Part shown: positions 33,506 through 41,642 of the stretch, piece after piece | Layout of the letters: the number at the start of each line of letters is the position of its first letter | Position numbering within the stretch: the first letter of the stretch is position 1 | Source of the DNA: Acidimicrobiia bacterium | Lineage (GTDB): Bacteria > Actinomycetota > Acidimicrobiia > Spongiisociales > JAENVV01 | Assembly (NCBI GenBank): GCA_024637275.1 | Contig: JAGXFS010000124.1 | Location: 1-42,220 of the forward strand | Direction: 5' to 3' | Length of the DNA stretch: 42,220 nt | Program-made: the position numbers and the translations under genes | The notes under the pieces: model-generated | Seen by the model: only the letters and a program-made list of their open reading frames with translations | The model's database searches: none | Told to the model about the DNA's origin: nothing

Positions 33506-34614
33506 ATCTCAAGTGGCTTGAGTTAGCCGAGTTTCGTTCGTACGAAACCCTTCAACTCAAACCTGAGACCGGCGTCAACATCTACGTCGGGGAAAACGCG
33601 GCTGGCAAGACCAACATCCTCGAGGCCGTGGCGTATCTGGCCCTCATGCGGTCATTTAGAGCGATCCCGGACTCTGGGCTGGTACGACAGCTACCGGGCC
33701 AACCGCCGGCTCTAGCGGCCGTCCTGCGGGGCGAGATCGAATCTGGGGATCGCAACAGCCTGATTGAGTTGGAATTACCTTCAGACGGCCGCCGCCGCAT
33801 CCAGGTGAATCGACAAAGGTTGGCAAGAACCGCCGATATTCTCGGTTACGCCCGGGTGGTCGTCTTCCTGCCTGATGATCTTGACATCATCAAACGGAGC
33901 CCCGGCCTTCGACGACAGTTCCTTGACCAGGTCGCGGTGCAACTTCGTCCAGCCGCGTACGTTGATCAACAGGAGTATGAGCGAGTTGTGAAACAACGCA
34001 ATTCGCTGTTGCGGCTGAACGGACGATATACGGACGCGGCTGTCTTGTCGGCCTGGAACGAAAAAATGTCCCAGACCGGCGCGAGAGTTATGGCACGACG
34101 GGCCGCCAGTGCTGCTGCTATCGGGGAATACGTTCAGGGAGCCTATGAAGAGCTGGCTGGCGAACCCATTGACATTAACCTCGGGTATACGTCAGGGTGG
34201 GAAGCAACGCTCGATCCAGAAACCGGGGTCGCCGAACTGGAGGCCCGTCTATGGAACGCCTTGGAACGGGCCGACGTAACGGACAGAGAAAGGAGAGTCA
34301 CCACGGTGGGACCACATCGCGACGAACCAGTGTTTACGCTCGGGGGACGACCTTCCCGAACCCAGGCAAGTCAAGGAGAACAACGTTCGCTGGTACTGGC
34401 TCTGCGGCTGGCTGCGCACCGGGCGATCACAGCCAGCACCCAGGAACCCCCGATTCTGGTCCTCGACGATGTGTTCTCGGAACTCGATATCACCCGGGCC
34501 CGGGCGCTGGCCAACGCTCTGCCGCAAGCGCAAACGTTCATCTCGACGGCTCGCTTCGAAGAAGTCCCTGTTGAAGGCAAACGTTGGCTGGTTAAGAAAG
34601 GAACCGTTACGTGA
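33502..34614 (+). CDS. recF: DNA replication and repair protein RecF (370 aa)
   Basis: SMC-like ATPase that loads RecA at gaps. N-terminal Walker A YVGENAAGKTNILEA, the RecF-specific segment SPGLRRQFLDQVA, the signature motif SQGEQRSLVLALRLA and Walker B ILVLDDVFSELD are all in order. Start GTG 33502 overlaps dnaN; the stop overlaps the DUF721 start (GTGA). Confidence 0.97.
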   Translation: MNLKWLELAEFRSYETLQLKPETGVNIYVGENAAGKTNILEAVAYLALMRSFRAIPDSGLVRQLPGQPPALAAVLRGEIESGDRNSLIELELPSDGRRRIQVNRQRLARTADILGYARVVVFLPDDLDIIKRSPGLRRQFLDQVAVQLRPAAYVDQQEYERVVKQRNSLLRLNGRYTDAAVLSAWNEKMSQTGARVMARRAASAAAIGEYVQGAYEELAGEPIDINLGYTSGWEATLDPETGVAELEARLWNALERADVTDRERRVTTVGPHRDEPVFTLGGRPSRTQASQGEQRSLVLALRLAAHRAITASTQEPPILVLDDVFSELDITRARALANALPQAQTFISTARFEEVPVEGKRWLVKKGTVT

Positions 34615-34916
34615 ATCGGGACCTCGAAGCAATTGGGTCGGGACTCTCTGCCTGGTTGCGCCGGTTAGGTCTGGCCGACGCCGACTTGTTCTTCACGCTC
34701 GTGGCTGCCTGGCCAGGTGCGGCTGGCGAACCCTGGCAGTCGGCCGCTGAACCGGTGATGCTTGAGGCCGGGGAGCTGACAGTACGAGTACACAATCGCT
34801 CATCTATCCGCCTTCTTTCCTATGGGGTTAACGACCTCATTAGCCGGCTAAACGGAGCCATCGAACAGCCGGCGATCGAGACCGTCCGACTGGTGGGACC
34901 GTCGCCAGGCCAGTGA
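34611..34916 (+). CDS. DUF721 / DciA-like protein (101 aa)
   Basis: Short DUF721 protein in the classical actinobacterial place between recF and gyrB. The family core FFTLVAAWPGAAGEPWQSAAEP and LTVRVHNRSSIRLLSYGVNDL is present. DciA members recruit the replicative helicase; the actinobacterial members are shorter and tested less, so helicase loading is inferred from family and context. Start GTG 34611 overlaps the recF stop. Confidence 0.88.
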   Translation: MNRDLEAIGSGLSAWLRRLGLADADLFFTLVAAWPGAAGEPWQSAAEPVMLEAGELTVRVHNRSSIRLLSYGVNDLISRLNGAIEQPAIETVRLVGPSPGQ

Positions 34917-34995
34917 CCAGGGAGCGGTCCGAAAAACTCAAGCCCGATAAGCGTTTCTGGCCTTTTGTGCACCTGGTCAGAATGGGTCCTCTGGC

Positions 34996-35024
34996 TTGGT
35001 CAAGTGCCCCAAAACGACTAAACT
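34996..35024 (+). promoter_or_regulatory. gyrB-gyrA promoter
   Basis: TTGGTC (34996-35001), a 17-base spacer and TAAACT (35019-35024), about 78 bases upstream of the gyrB GTG, in the 185-bp gap after DUF721. Nothing else is evident in that gap. Confidence 0.6.
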
Positions 35025-35101
35025 TACAAATGTGTAATACCGCTCCGGTTGCAGAGACAAGATCGAGCGACTGTTGAGCGTTTCGCGAACAAAGGAAACC
35101 C

Positions 35102-37018
35102 GTGGCTACTGAGAAACCAGGGCAATACAAAGCGTCCGAGATTACCGTACTCGAGGGTCTGGATCCGGTACGTAAACGCCCGGGTATGTACATCGGCTCG
35201 ACCGGCCCGCGCGGACTACACCACCTGGTTTGGGAAGTTGTAGACAATGCGGTCGATGAGGCGATGGCCGGATATTGCACCCGGATCGACGTGACCCTGC
35301 TTGCTGACGGAGGCGTCAAAGTCGTCGATAACGGTCGTGGTATTCCCGTCGATAAGCACAAGGTAACCAAGGAATCGGCGCTCACGACCGTCCTGACCAC
35401 GTTGCATGCCGGCGGTAAGTTCGATTCAGGGGCCTATCAGGTCTCGGGTGGACTGCACGGCGTAGGCGTGTCTGTCGTCAACGCACTGTCGATTCGTCTC
35501 GAGGCCGAAGTCCGTCGCGACGGGGCAATCTACGCGCAGTCCTTTGAGCTAGGCGTGCCGAAGGCCCCAGTCAAGAAAGTCGGCGAGGCCAAGAAGAACG
35601 GCACCACGATTGCGTTCTGGCCTTCACCAGCCACGTTCACCGAGACGACCGAGTTCAACTACCAAACCATTGCCGGGCGACTTCGCGAAATGGCTTTCCT
35701 CAATAAGGGCCTCGAAATCAGACTGCTCGACGAGCGGGGCGAAGAACTCGTTGGTGAGAACTTCCTGTACAAGCAGGGGCTCATCGATTTCGTCAAGCAC
35801 CTAAATACCAGCCGCGAACCGATTCACGGTCGAATTCTCCAGTTCGAAGACAGTGCCGATCAGCATGAGCTGGACGTAGCGATGCAGTGGACGAGCGGTT
35901 ACACGGAAACCGTGCTGACGTTCGCCAACAACATCAACACGCATGAGGGTGGTACCCACGAAGAGGGGTTTCGTACCGCATTGACAAGAGCCCTCAACGA
36001 GTTCGCACGGTCCAAAGGGATTTTGAAGGAAAAGGACGACAACCTCAGCGGGGAGGACGTTCGCGAGGGCTTGACGGCCATCATCTCCGTAAAGGTTCGT
36101 GAGCCCCAGTTCGAAGGCCAGACGAAAACAAAGCTCGGGAATACCGAAATCCGCAGCTATGTCACCAAGGCCATGAACCGCATGCTCCCCGAGTGGCTGG
36201 AGCGCAACTCGGCCGAAGCACGGCGGATCGCCGAGAAGTGTGTTTCGGCGCAGAAAGCTCGCCAGGCCGCTCGCAAAGCGCGTGACCTGACCCGTCGTAA
36301 GACGGCACTCGAGTCGGCGTCGCTGCCAGGCAAGCTGGCCGACTGTTCATCGCGCGAAGCATCACTATCGGAACTGTTTATCGTCGAGGGTGACTCGGCC
36401 GCCGGACCGGCTAAACAGGCTCGCGACTCCGAGTTCCAGGCGATCCTGCCCATTCGCGGCAAGATTCTCAACGTAGAGAAGGCCCGCCTTGCCAAGGCGC
36501 TCCAGAACAACGAGGTGCAAGGGATCATTACCGCCTCGGGGACCGGCATCGGCGACGAGTTCGACATTGAGAAGGCCCGCTATCACAAGATCGTGATGCT
36601 CGCTGACGCCGACGTCGACGGTTCGCACATTCGCACGCTGCTTCTGACGCTCTTTTTCCGCCACTTGCGGGGCTTGATCGAAGCCGGGTTCATCTATGTG
36701 GCGGTTCCGCCGTTGTACCGGGTCAAGATGGGCAAGCAGGTCATCTACCTCAAGGACGACGCGGCCCTGGCGACCTTTATGGCCGAGAACGAAGGTCGCA
36801 AGATCACCCCGTCTCGATTTAAGGGCCTTGGTGAGATGAACGCCGACGAGCTATGGGATACCGCCATGAATCCGGACACCCGGACGTTAATGCGGGTCGA
36901 GATCGACGACGCGGCGATCGCCGATGAGATGTTCACGATCCTCATGGGCGACGACGTGCAGGCCCGCAAAAGCTTTATTCAGCAGAACGCCAAAGACGTT
37001 CGCTTCCTGGACATTTAG
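35102..37018 (+). CDS. gyrB: DNA gyrase subunit B (638 aa)
   Basis: ATPase subunit of gyrase. GHKL ATP site: [26 protein letters not shown] and [15 protein letters not shown]. The toprim catalytic Glu is E429 in [15 protein letters not shown]; most GyrB read E-GDSAGGSAK-x-GRD here, so the G/S and G positions are changed. The DxD pair is in [15 protein letters not shown], and the C-terminus [16 protein letters not shown] is typical. Start GTG 35102 with AAAGGA upstream; gyrA follows after 9 bp. Length lacks the Gram-negative insert. Confidence 0.97.
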   Translation: MATEKPGQYKASEITVLEGLDPVRKRPGMYIGSTGPRGLHHLVWEVVDNAVDEAMAGYCTRIDVTLLADGGVKVVDNGRGIPVDKHKVTKESALTTVLTTLHAGGKFDSGAYQVSGGLHGVGVSVVNALSIRLEAEVRRDGAIYAQSFELGVPKAPVKKVGEAKKNGTTIAFWPSPATFTETTEFNYQTIAGRLREMAFLNKGLEIRLLDERGEELVGENFLYKQGLIDFVKHLNTSREPIHGRILQFEDSADQHELDVAMQWTSGYTETVLTFANNINTHEGGTHEEGFRTALTRALNEFARSKGILKEKDDNLSGEDVREGLTAIISVKVREPQFEGQTKTKLGNTEIRSYVTKAMNRMLPEWLERNSAEARRIAEKCVSAQKARQAARKARDLTRRKTALESASLPGKLADCSSREASLSELFIVEGDSAAGPAKQARDSEFQAILPIRGKILNVEKARLAKALQNNEVQGIITASGTGIGDEFDIEKARYHKIVMLADADVDGSHIRTLLLTLFFRHLRGLIEAGFIYVAVPPLYRVKMGKQVIYLKDDAALATFMAENEGRKITPSRFKGLGEMNADELWDTAMNPDTRTLMRVEIDDAAIADEMFTILMGDDVQARKSFIQQNAKDVRFLDI

Positions 37019-37027
37019 GAGTTCCGC

Positions 37028-39505
37028 ATGGCAGACGAAATCACCGACGGCATACCCGAAATCGACATCAAGGACGAGATTTCTGCGTCGTTCCTTGAAT
37101 ATGCAATGTCGGTCATTGTGTCCCGAGCGCTTCCGGACGCCCGGGACGGCTTGAAGCCGGTTCAGCGCCGCATCATCTATTCGATGTTTGAGAACAACAT
37201 GACGTCGGCTTCGGCACACCGGAAGTCGGCAACCGTGGTTGGGGACGTCATGGGTAAGTATCACCCCCACTCCAACGATGCCATCTATGACGCCATGGTT
37301 CGTATGGGCCAGGACTTCTCGCTGCGCTATCCGCTTATCGACCCGCAGGGAAACTTTGGAACTCCCGACGATGGAGCGGCTGCCATGCGTTATACCGAGG
37401 CGCGTCTGTCGCCACTGGCGTCGTATTTGCTTCAGGACATTCGCGAAGACACGGTCGATTTCACCTCCAACTATTCGGGCGAGTTCTACGAGCCTTCGGT
37501 CCTGCCGGCCCGGTTCCCGAACTTGCTTGCGAACGGCAGCCAGGGAATTGCCGTCGGCATGGCCACGAACATGGCACCCCACAACCTGGGCGAAATCATC
37601 GACGGGGTTATGTTCGGCATCGACAACCCGGACGCTCCTGTTGAGGATTACCTCCAGTTCGTGAAGGGACCCGACTTCCCGACGGGCGCCTACATCGTCG
37701 GCACCCGGGGCAGCAAAGATGCCCTGCTCACCGGGCGCGGGTCGATCAAGATCCGGGCCGTCACCGACGTGCAAGAGGTCAGGGGACGAACCTGTATCGT
37801 CGTCACCGAACTCCCGTATCAGGTCTCAGCCAGCCGGGTACTCGAACGCATCGCCGGGTTGGTGAATGACAAGGCTCTGAACGGGATTTCCGACTTGCGC
37901 GATGAGTCCAGCTCTCGAGTCGGCACTCGTATCGTTATTCAACTCAAGCGCGACGCAGTGCCTCAGGTAGTGCTCAACCAGCTCTTCAAGATGACCCAAC
38001 TGCAAGACTCCTTTGGCGTCAATAACGTGGCGCTCGTCGATGGGATTCCGCGCACACTCAATGTCGCTGAGCTGATCGGTTACTACATCGATCACCAGAT
38101 GGAAGTGATCGAACGGCGGACCCGCTTCCGCCTCGAAAAGGCCCAACGTGAAGCCCACATCGTCCAGGGTTTGGTCATCGCCGTTGACAACATCGACGAG
38201 GTCATCAGGATCATCCGTGGTTCCGCCGACACCGAGACGGCCAAGAACTCGCTGATCGAACGATTCGAATTATCTGAGGAACAGACCAAGGCCATTCTTG
38301 ATATGCCCTTGCGCCGGCTTACGGCTCTTGAAGTCGACAAGCTGCGGGAACGCTACGAAGAGTTGATGGCGCTTATCACTGAGCTGGAAGGCATCCTCGC
38401 CGACCCCGAGATTCGCCGAACGATCATTAAAGATGAACTCAACGAGGTCCGGGACAAGTTCGGGGACAGCCGCCGCAGTCGGATCGTTCCGGATGAGGGC
38501 GATCTGTCGCTTGAAGACCTCATCGCCGACGACGAACTGATCATCTCGGTCACGCAGTCCGGTTACCTGAAGTCAGTACCAGCCAACACCTATCGGCTGC
38601 AGGGTCGTGGGGGTCGGGGTGTGAAAGCCGCCGAGGTGCGCGAGGACGACGTAATCACCCGGCTCCTGCATACGACGGCTCATGCCATCTTGTTGTTCTT
38701 CACGAACAAAGGACAGGTACACCGGATCAAGGCCCATCAGGTACCGCGTCAATCGCGTACGGCCAAGGGCGTGTTGGCTCAGGCGGTCCTTCCCCTGCTT
38801 CCTGACGAACACATCGAAGCCATCGTTGACACGCGGGACTACGAGACCGCCCGCTACCTGGTGATGATCACCAAGAATGGCGTTGTGAAGAAGACCGCTT
38901 TCTCCGAGTATGACTCACGGCAGTCGTCGTTGATTGCCATCAAGTTGCAAGAGGACGACGAAGTCGTGGCGGTCCGGACCACCAACGGCGAAAACGACGT
39001 CCTGATCTTCACCGAACAGGGCATGGGTATCCGCTTCTCAGAAAACGACCTACGTCCGATGGGCCGGGCGACCCAGGGCGTTCGAGGCATTCGATTGCGC
39101 GAAGGCGACCGGGTTGTGTCAGCGGCCTCAAGCACCGACGGTTCGGAGCTCGTGCTCCTTACGTCGGGCGGGTACGGCAAGCGCACCAAGATGGACGAGT
39201 TCCGGCCACAGAAGCGTGGCGGAATCGGTCTCAAGACGATGAAACTGACCCGGGTTCGGGGAGTCATGGTCGGTGCTCGGGCGGTAAGCGACGACATGGA
39301 ACTGTTCGTCATTTCCTCTTCTGGTGTAGCCATCCGGACCCCGGTCAAGAAGATCAGCCGTCAGAAACGAGGAGCGAGCGGGGTCAAGGTGATGAACCTT
39401 CCCGAGGGCGACCTGATCGCCGCCTTCGCCGTCGTGCTCCATGAGGACGAACCCGAGACCGAATCTGGGACCGAATCTGGGATCGAAAACGGAAACCAAG
39501 CATGA
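37028..39505 (+). CDS. gyrA: DNA gyrase subunit A (825 aa)
   Basis: DNA cleavage and wrapping subunit. Catalytic Tyr Y122 in [11 protein letters not shown]; the C-terminal beta-pinwheel carries the GyrA-box-like motif QGRGGRG. The quinolone-determining loop reads [16 protein letters not shown]: positions equal to E. coli G81-D82-S83 are S82-N83-D84, while D88 (E. coli D87) is kept. [10 protein letters not shown] replaces the usual DGQGNFG. The C-terminal tail is acidic and low complexity ([16 protein letters not shown]). RBS TAGGAG upstream of ATG 37028. Confidence 0.97.
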   Translation: MADEITDGIPEIDIKDEISASFLEYAMSVIVSRALPDARDGLKPVQRRIIYSMFENNMTSASAHRKSATVVGDVMGKYHPHSNDAIYDAMVRMGQDFSLRYPLIDPQGNFGTPDDGAAAMRYTEARLSPLASYLLQDIREDTVDFTSNYSGEFYEPSVLPARFPNLLANGSQGIAVGMATNMAPHNLGEIIDGVMFGIDNPDAPVEDYLQFVKGPDFPTGAYIVGTRGSKDALLTGRGSIKIRAVTDVQEVRGRTCIVVTELPYQVSASRVLERIAGLVNDKALNGISDLRDESSSRVGTRIVIQLKRDAVPQVVLNQLFKMTQLQDSFGVNNVALVDGIPRTLNVAELIGYYIDHQMEVIERRTRFRLEKAQREAHIVQGLVIAVDNIDEVIRIIRGSADTETAKNSLIERFELSEEQTKAILDMPLRRLTALEVDKLRERYEELMALITELEGILADPEIRRTIIKDELNEVRDKFGDSRRSRIVPDEGDLSLEDLIADDELIISVTQSGYLKSVPANTYRLQGRGGRGVKAAEVREDDVITRLLHTTAHAILLFFTNKGQVHRIKAHQVPRQSRTAKGVLAQAVLPLLPDEHIEAIVDTRDYETARYLVMITKNGVVKKTAFSEYDSRQSSLIAIKLQEDDEVVAVRTTNGENDVLIFTEQGMGIRFSENDLRPMGRATQGVRGIRLREGDRVVSAASSTDGSELVLLTSGGYGKRTKMDEFRPQKRGGIGLKTMKLTRVRGVMVGARAVSDDMELFVISSSGVAIRTPVKKISRQKRGASGVKVMNLPEGDLIAAFAVVLHEDEPETESGTESGIENGNQA

Positions 39506-39604
39506 GTCCGGAACTCTTAGGAGGGCCTTGTCGTTCTTTGAACGTAGGGTTGAACCCCGTACTGCATTACACTTTCCTGAACCCGGCAAGGAGCTGAACG
39601 CCGT

Positions 39605-40108
39605 ATGGCCCAAGTACGCAGAGTGCGTCGGATTATCCGCAAGATTGATCCCTGGACAGTCCTGAAGGTCTCGTTCGCGTTGTACGCGGTCATGGGCCTG
39701 GCGCTGGTGCTGGGCGGCATCATCTTCTGGTCCTTCGTGACCGCGGCTGGTTATCCGACCTTCATCGAGGATTCGTTGTCCAGTATTGGCCTTCGGGATG
39801 TGGCAGCTGGTCCGCTGGTACCCACCAATGACTACATGTTCCGCCTGGCCGCGTTCTTAGGCGTGGCTTTCACGGTGCTGATGACCGGCATGACGACCCT
39901 CGGAGCGGTCATGTACAACTTGATCTCAGACGTCGTGGGTGGTCTTGAAGTCGTCGTGCTCGAGGAATCATTCAATGCTCCGGTCACGGCATCTAACCGT
40001 CCGGTCCGACAGGTTCAGTCATGGCAGACGGCCCCGTCAACGAGCGAGACAGTCGCGGCTACGCCAGTCGAGACACCGACGAAAGCTCCGGCTCCGACGG
40101 GACGCTAA
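39605..40108 (+). CDS. DUF3566 membrane protein (167 aa)
   Basis: Actinobacterial DUF3566 family, located after gyrA as in mycobacteria (Rv0007 position). A basic start (VRRVRRIIRKIDPWTVLKVS) leads into a first membrane helix (FALYAVMGLALVLGGIIFW). A second helix is seen further on (FLGVAFTVLMTGMTTLGAVM), then the conserved YNLISDVVGGLEVVVLEE, and a Pro/Thr/Ala-rich tail. Function unknown. RBS AAGGAG is upstream of ATG 39605. The TAA overlaps the TAG of the convergent gene by three bases (CTAA). Confidence 0.9.
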   Translation: MAQVRRVRRIIRKIDPWTVLKVSFALYAVMGLALVLGGIIFWSFVTAAGYPTFIEDSLSSIGLRDVAAGPLVPTNDYMFRLAAFLGVAFTVLMTGMTTLGAVMYNLISDVVGGLEVVVLEESFNAPVTASNRPVRQVQSWQTAPSTSETVAATPVETPTKAPAPTGR

Positions 40109-40725
40109 CTGCTCGGTTCTTGCCGGGCAATGACAATTCCGGCCGCCTGGCAGGCACGTACGTAGGTTTCCGCGACGTCGATGGGTGTCAGCTGCCGTGG
40201 CGATTCCAAGACCGGGCCAGAAGCAATAACGCCGGCCGCCCAGCAGACTGCCGCCAGGAACTCGGAGTCGTCGACGACTGCGTACTGAATCGGACCTCCC
40301 TCTGTCTCGATCTCGACTACGAAAGAGGCAATGGCCGATCCGGCCGGAGCCATCGTGAGGGTGTCAGTTACCTTTGAGCCGTACCGCAGCCCGACCGGCG
40401 ATGGGAAACGAACCGGCTCGGCCCCACGGGAACTACCGGGTTTTGCCCACGAAATGTGCTTCACGTGTCCGCCGGCCACCCGCGACAGGGCCTTCGCGAG
40501 GCCGAGCGGGTTGCAGTCGGCTATGCCGGACCCCTCGAGCCGCTCATCAGCTGTGACCACGAACCGTGGCGCGGGTCCGACCGCCTCATCGTCGGCGTAC
40601 GCGACAGTTACATCTGTGTCATTTCGTCCGTCCCAGTAGCTGACCGTGGTGATGGTCGGGTCGGCGGTCAACACCCGCGATACCCGCTGCAGGAGCGGTG
40701 TTTTCCTACTCAGCGTGACCTTCAC
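40105..40725 (-). CDS. hypothetical protein (206 aa)
   Basis: Not recognised. Start GTG 40725 overlaps the stop of the small upstream gene (GTGA), so the two are coupled. The sequence is soluble and mixed alpha/beta: an N-terminal segment with MKVTLSRKTPLLQRVSRVL, a strand-rich middle (YGSKVTDTLTMAPAGSAIAS) and a C-terminal helical region (AETYVRACQAAGIVIARQ). No signal peptide or membrane helix. The competing plus-strand frame across it looks like a shadow. Confidence 0.7.
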   Translation of the reverse strand: MKVTLSRKTPLLQRVSRVLTADPTITTVSYWDGRNDTDVTVAYADDEAVGPAPRFVVTADERLEGSGIADCNPLGLAKALSRVAGGHVKHISWAKPGSSRGAEPVRFPSPVGLRYGSKVTDTLTMAPAGSAIASFVVEIETEGGPIQYAVVDDSEFLAAVCWAAGVIASGPVLESPRQLTPIDVAETYVRACQAAGIVIARQEPSS

Positions 40726-40853
40726 TCGGAGAGTGGGTTTACGGGTTTCCAGATGCCGTCAGCCGAAGGGGGATCGAGCTGTTTCTGCTTGTTTAGGTAG
40801 GACGCGATTGCTCCGGCGAGAGCTGTGAGAATGAGAATGTTTCGTATTTTCAT
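40722..40853 (-). CDS. short single-helix protein, DLW-39-like (43 aa)
   Basis: ATG 40853 to TGA 40722 encodes a basic start (MKIRN), one hydrophobic helix (ILILTALAGAIASYL) and a polar tail with SADGIWKPVNPLSE. This resembles the DLW-39 family, short proteins next to gyrA in Actinomycetota with a conserved Asp-x-Trp. The -10 element TACAAT ends 7 bases before the ATG, predicting a leaderless message. It overlaps the next gene by GTGA. Confidence 0.65.
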   Translation of the reverse strand: MKIRNILILTALAGAIASYLNKQKQLDPPSADGIWKPVNPLSE

Positions 40854-40859
40854 GAGGCC

Positions 40860-40865
40860 ATTGTA
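40860..40865 (-). promoter_or_regulatory. -10 element of a predicted leaderless promoter
   Basis: TACAAT on the minus strand (40865-40860), 7 bases before the ATG at 40853. No good -35 at 17-18 bases; TG lies just upstream (TGCGTACAAT), so recognition may depend on extra contacts. Confidence 0.45.
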
Positions 40866-41142
40866 CGCAGGTCGAATGACTAGCTCTGGAAAAATGGGTC
40901 GAGCGGCCCATAGAATCGCGCCGTGAGCGGTTATATATTAGGAGGGCGAGTACGGCCTACGCCACCGGTGCTAGATAGCCTCCCAGCTACTCTTCCCACA
41001 ACATCGGTGATTCTGTCCGGTGTCGCCAGGGATCGATGGGCCCGAGAGCTAACGCCTCGGGCCCCTCGTGTCCCTGAACCAGGGTCGCGAAAACTTTCGC
41101 TCTGGGTGGTTATTTCTGGGGGAAAAGCGGGGGGAAAAGCAG

Positions 41143-41168
41143 AGAGACCTGCCGGAAGGCGGGTCTCT
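41143..41168 (+). terminator. strong rho-independent terminator (GGAA tetraloop)
   Basis: AGAGACCTGCC (41143-41153), GGAA loop, GGCGGGTCTCT (41158-41168), an 11-bp stem with one G-U pair, then TTTGTCTTT. The U-rich run is on the plus strand. No annotated plus-strand gene ends just upstream, which implies an unknown plus-strand transcript. Confidence 0.75.
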
Positions 41169-41260
41169 TTGTCTTTGGGCAGACAAAAGCCTGGAAGCGC
41201 TTGGGGCCGAACCGCTTACCAGGAGGCTGTCTTCGGAGAGGATCGCCGCCAGGGTAGATT

Positions 41261-41294
41261 GCAGATTCCCCGCTTCGGGGAGCGGGGAATCTGC
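41261..41294 (-). terminator. 13-bp perfect hairpin 5 bases after tRNA-Ile, processing or termination signal
   Basis: GCAGATTCCCCGC (41261-41273), 8-base loop, GCGGGGAATCTGC (41282-41294). On the minus strand it begins 5 bases after the tRNA-Ile 3' end and is followed by AATCTACCCT, not a strong U tract. It may end the tRNA transcript or mark its 3' processing. Confidence 0.5.
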
Positions 41295-41299
41295 TTCTG

Positions 41300-41374
41300 T
41301 GGGCCTACCTGGATTTGAACCAGGGACCTCTTCCTTATCAGGGAAGCGCTCTAACCAAGCTGAGCTATAGGCCC
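41300..41374 (-). tRNA. tRNA-Ile (GAT)
   Basis: 75 nt, cloverleaf complete: acceptor GGGCCTA/TAGGCCC (7 bp), D stem GCTC/GAGC, anticodon stem CTTCC/GGAAG with loop CTGATAA (GAT), T stem CCTGG/CCAGG with loop TTCAAAT. Discriminator A at 41300. CCA is not encoded, so it depends on the CCA-adding enzyme in this window. Confidence 0.98.
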
Positions 41375-41477
41375 GAAGGATCCGGAATTGTATCAGCCAG
41401 ATTGGTGGATGCTGCCACCAGACCTGATCCGGATTTGAATTGTCAATGGATACCGTCGGGATGGACCGATTCGATTG

Positions 41478-41551
41478 TGGAGCTGAGGGGATTTGAACCC
41501 CTGACCCCCTGGTTGCAAACCAGGTGCTCTGCCAAGCTGAGCTACAGCCCC
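41478..41551 (-). tRNA. tRNA-Ala (TGC)
   Basis: 74 nt, acceptor GGGGCTG/CAGCTCC with the G3-U70 pair that is the alanine identity element. D stem GCTC/GAGC, anticodon stem CCTGG/CCAGG with loop TTTGCAA (TGC), T stem AGGGG/CCCCT. Discriminator A at 41478; CCA not encoded. It lies 103 bases upstream of tRNA-Ile on the same strand, so the two may be one transcript in the order Ala-Ile. Confidence 0.98.
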
Positions 41552-41562
41552 GGGGTCCGGGT

Positions 41563-41568
41563 AGTTTA
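41563..41568 (-). promoter_or_regulatory. candidate -10 element of the tRNA-Ala/tRNA-Ile transcript
   Basis: TAAACT on the minus strand (41568-41563), 11 bases before the tRNA-Ala 5' end. No clear -35 at 17-18 bases. It is the same hexamer as the gyrB -10. Confidence 0.35.
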
Positions 41569-41642
41569 CGCCCAAACCGGCATCGACACGAAACCGAAAT
41601 CGATGACCGGTGTACGCTGCTCGGAGCTACCTGGAGATTTCC

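Larger units (their letters stand above)
40866..41299. other. hairpin-rich intergenic stretch without a convincing gene
   Basis: This stretch separates the DLW-39-like gene from tRNA-Ile. No frame has convincing coding character. From 41038 to 41294 it contains a series of hairpins: 41038-41064 (perfect 9-bp stem GGGCCCGAG), 41072-41084 (CCCTG-AAC-CAGGG), 41087-41100 (GCGAAA/TTTCGC), 41143-41168 (11-bp stem, GGAA loop, then TTTGTCTTT), 41168-41187 (TTTGTCT/AGACAAA) and 41261-41294 (13 bp). It is a candidate structured RNA; see findings. Confidence 0.6.

Noticed and set aside
40105-40108. Overlapping convergent stop codons (CTAA) of DUF3566 and the minus-strand gene
   Set aside because: A compact arrangement, but ordinary for dense bacterial genomes; no sign of function.
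40458-40476. Second parS (TGCTTCACGTGTCC)
   Set aside because: Only about 10 of 16 bases match and the right half is lost; it lies inside a coding region.
41140-41170. SRP RNA (GGAA tetraloop helix)
   Set aside because: The asymmetric internal loop motif AGCAG and the second loop of SRP helix 8 are missing; the stem is an ordinary terminator.
41101-41180. T-box riboswitch (GGGTGG followed by a terminator)
   Set aside because: Only six bases match the T-box core, no specifier stem is visible, and no amino acid or tRNA synthetase gene follows on the plus strand.
40923-41318. 131-codon plus-strand frame in the hairpin-rich region
   Set aside because: It runs through the strong terminator and into tRNA-Ile, and has a composition with no protein family features.
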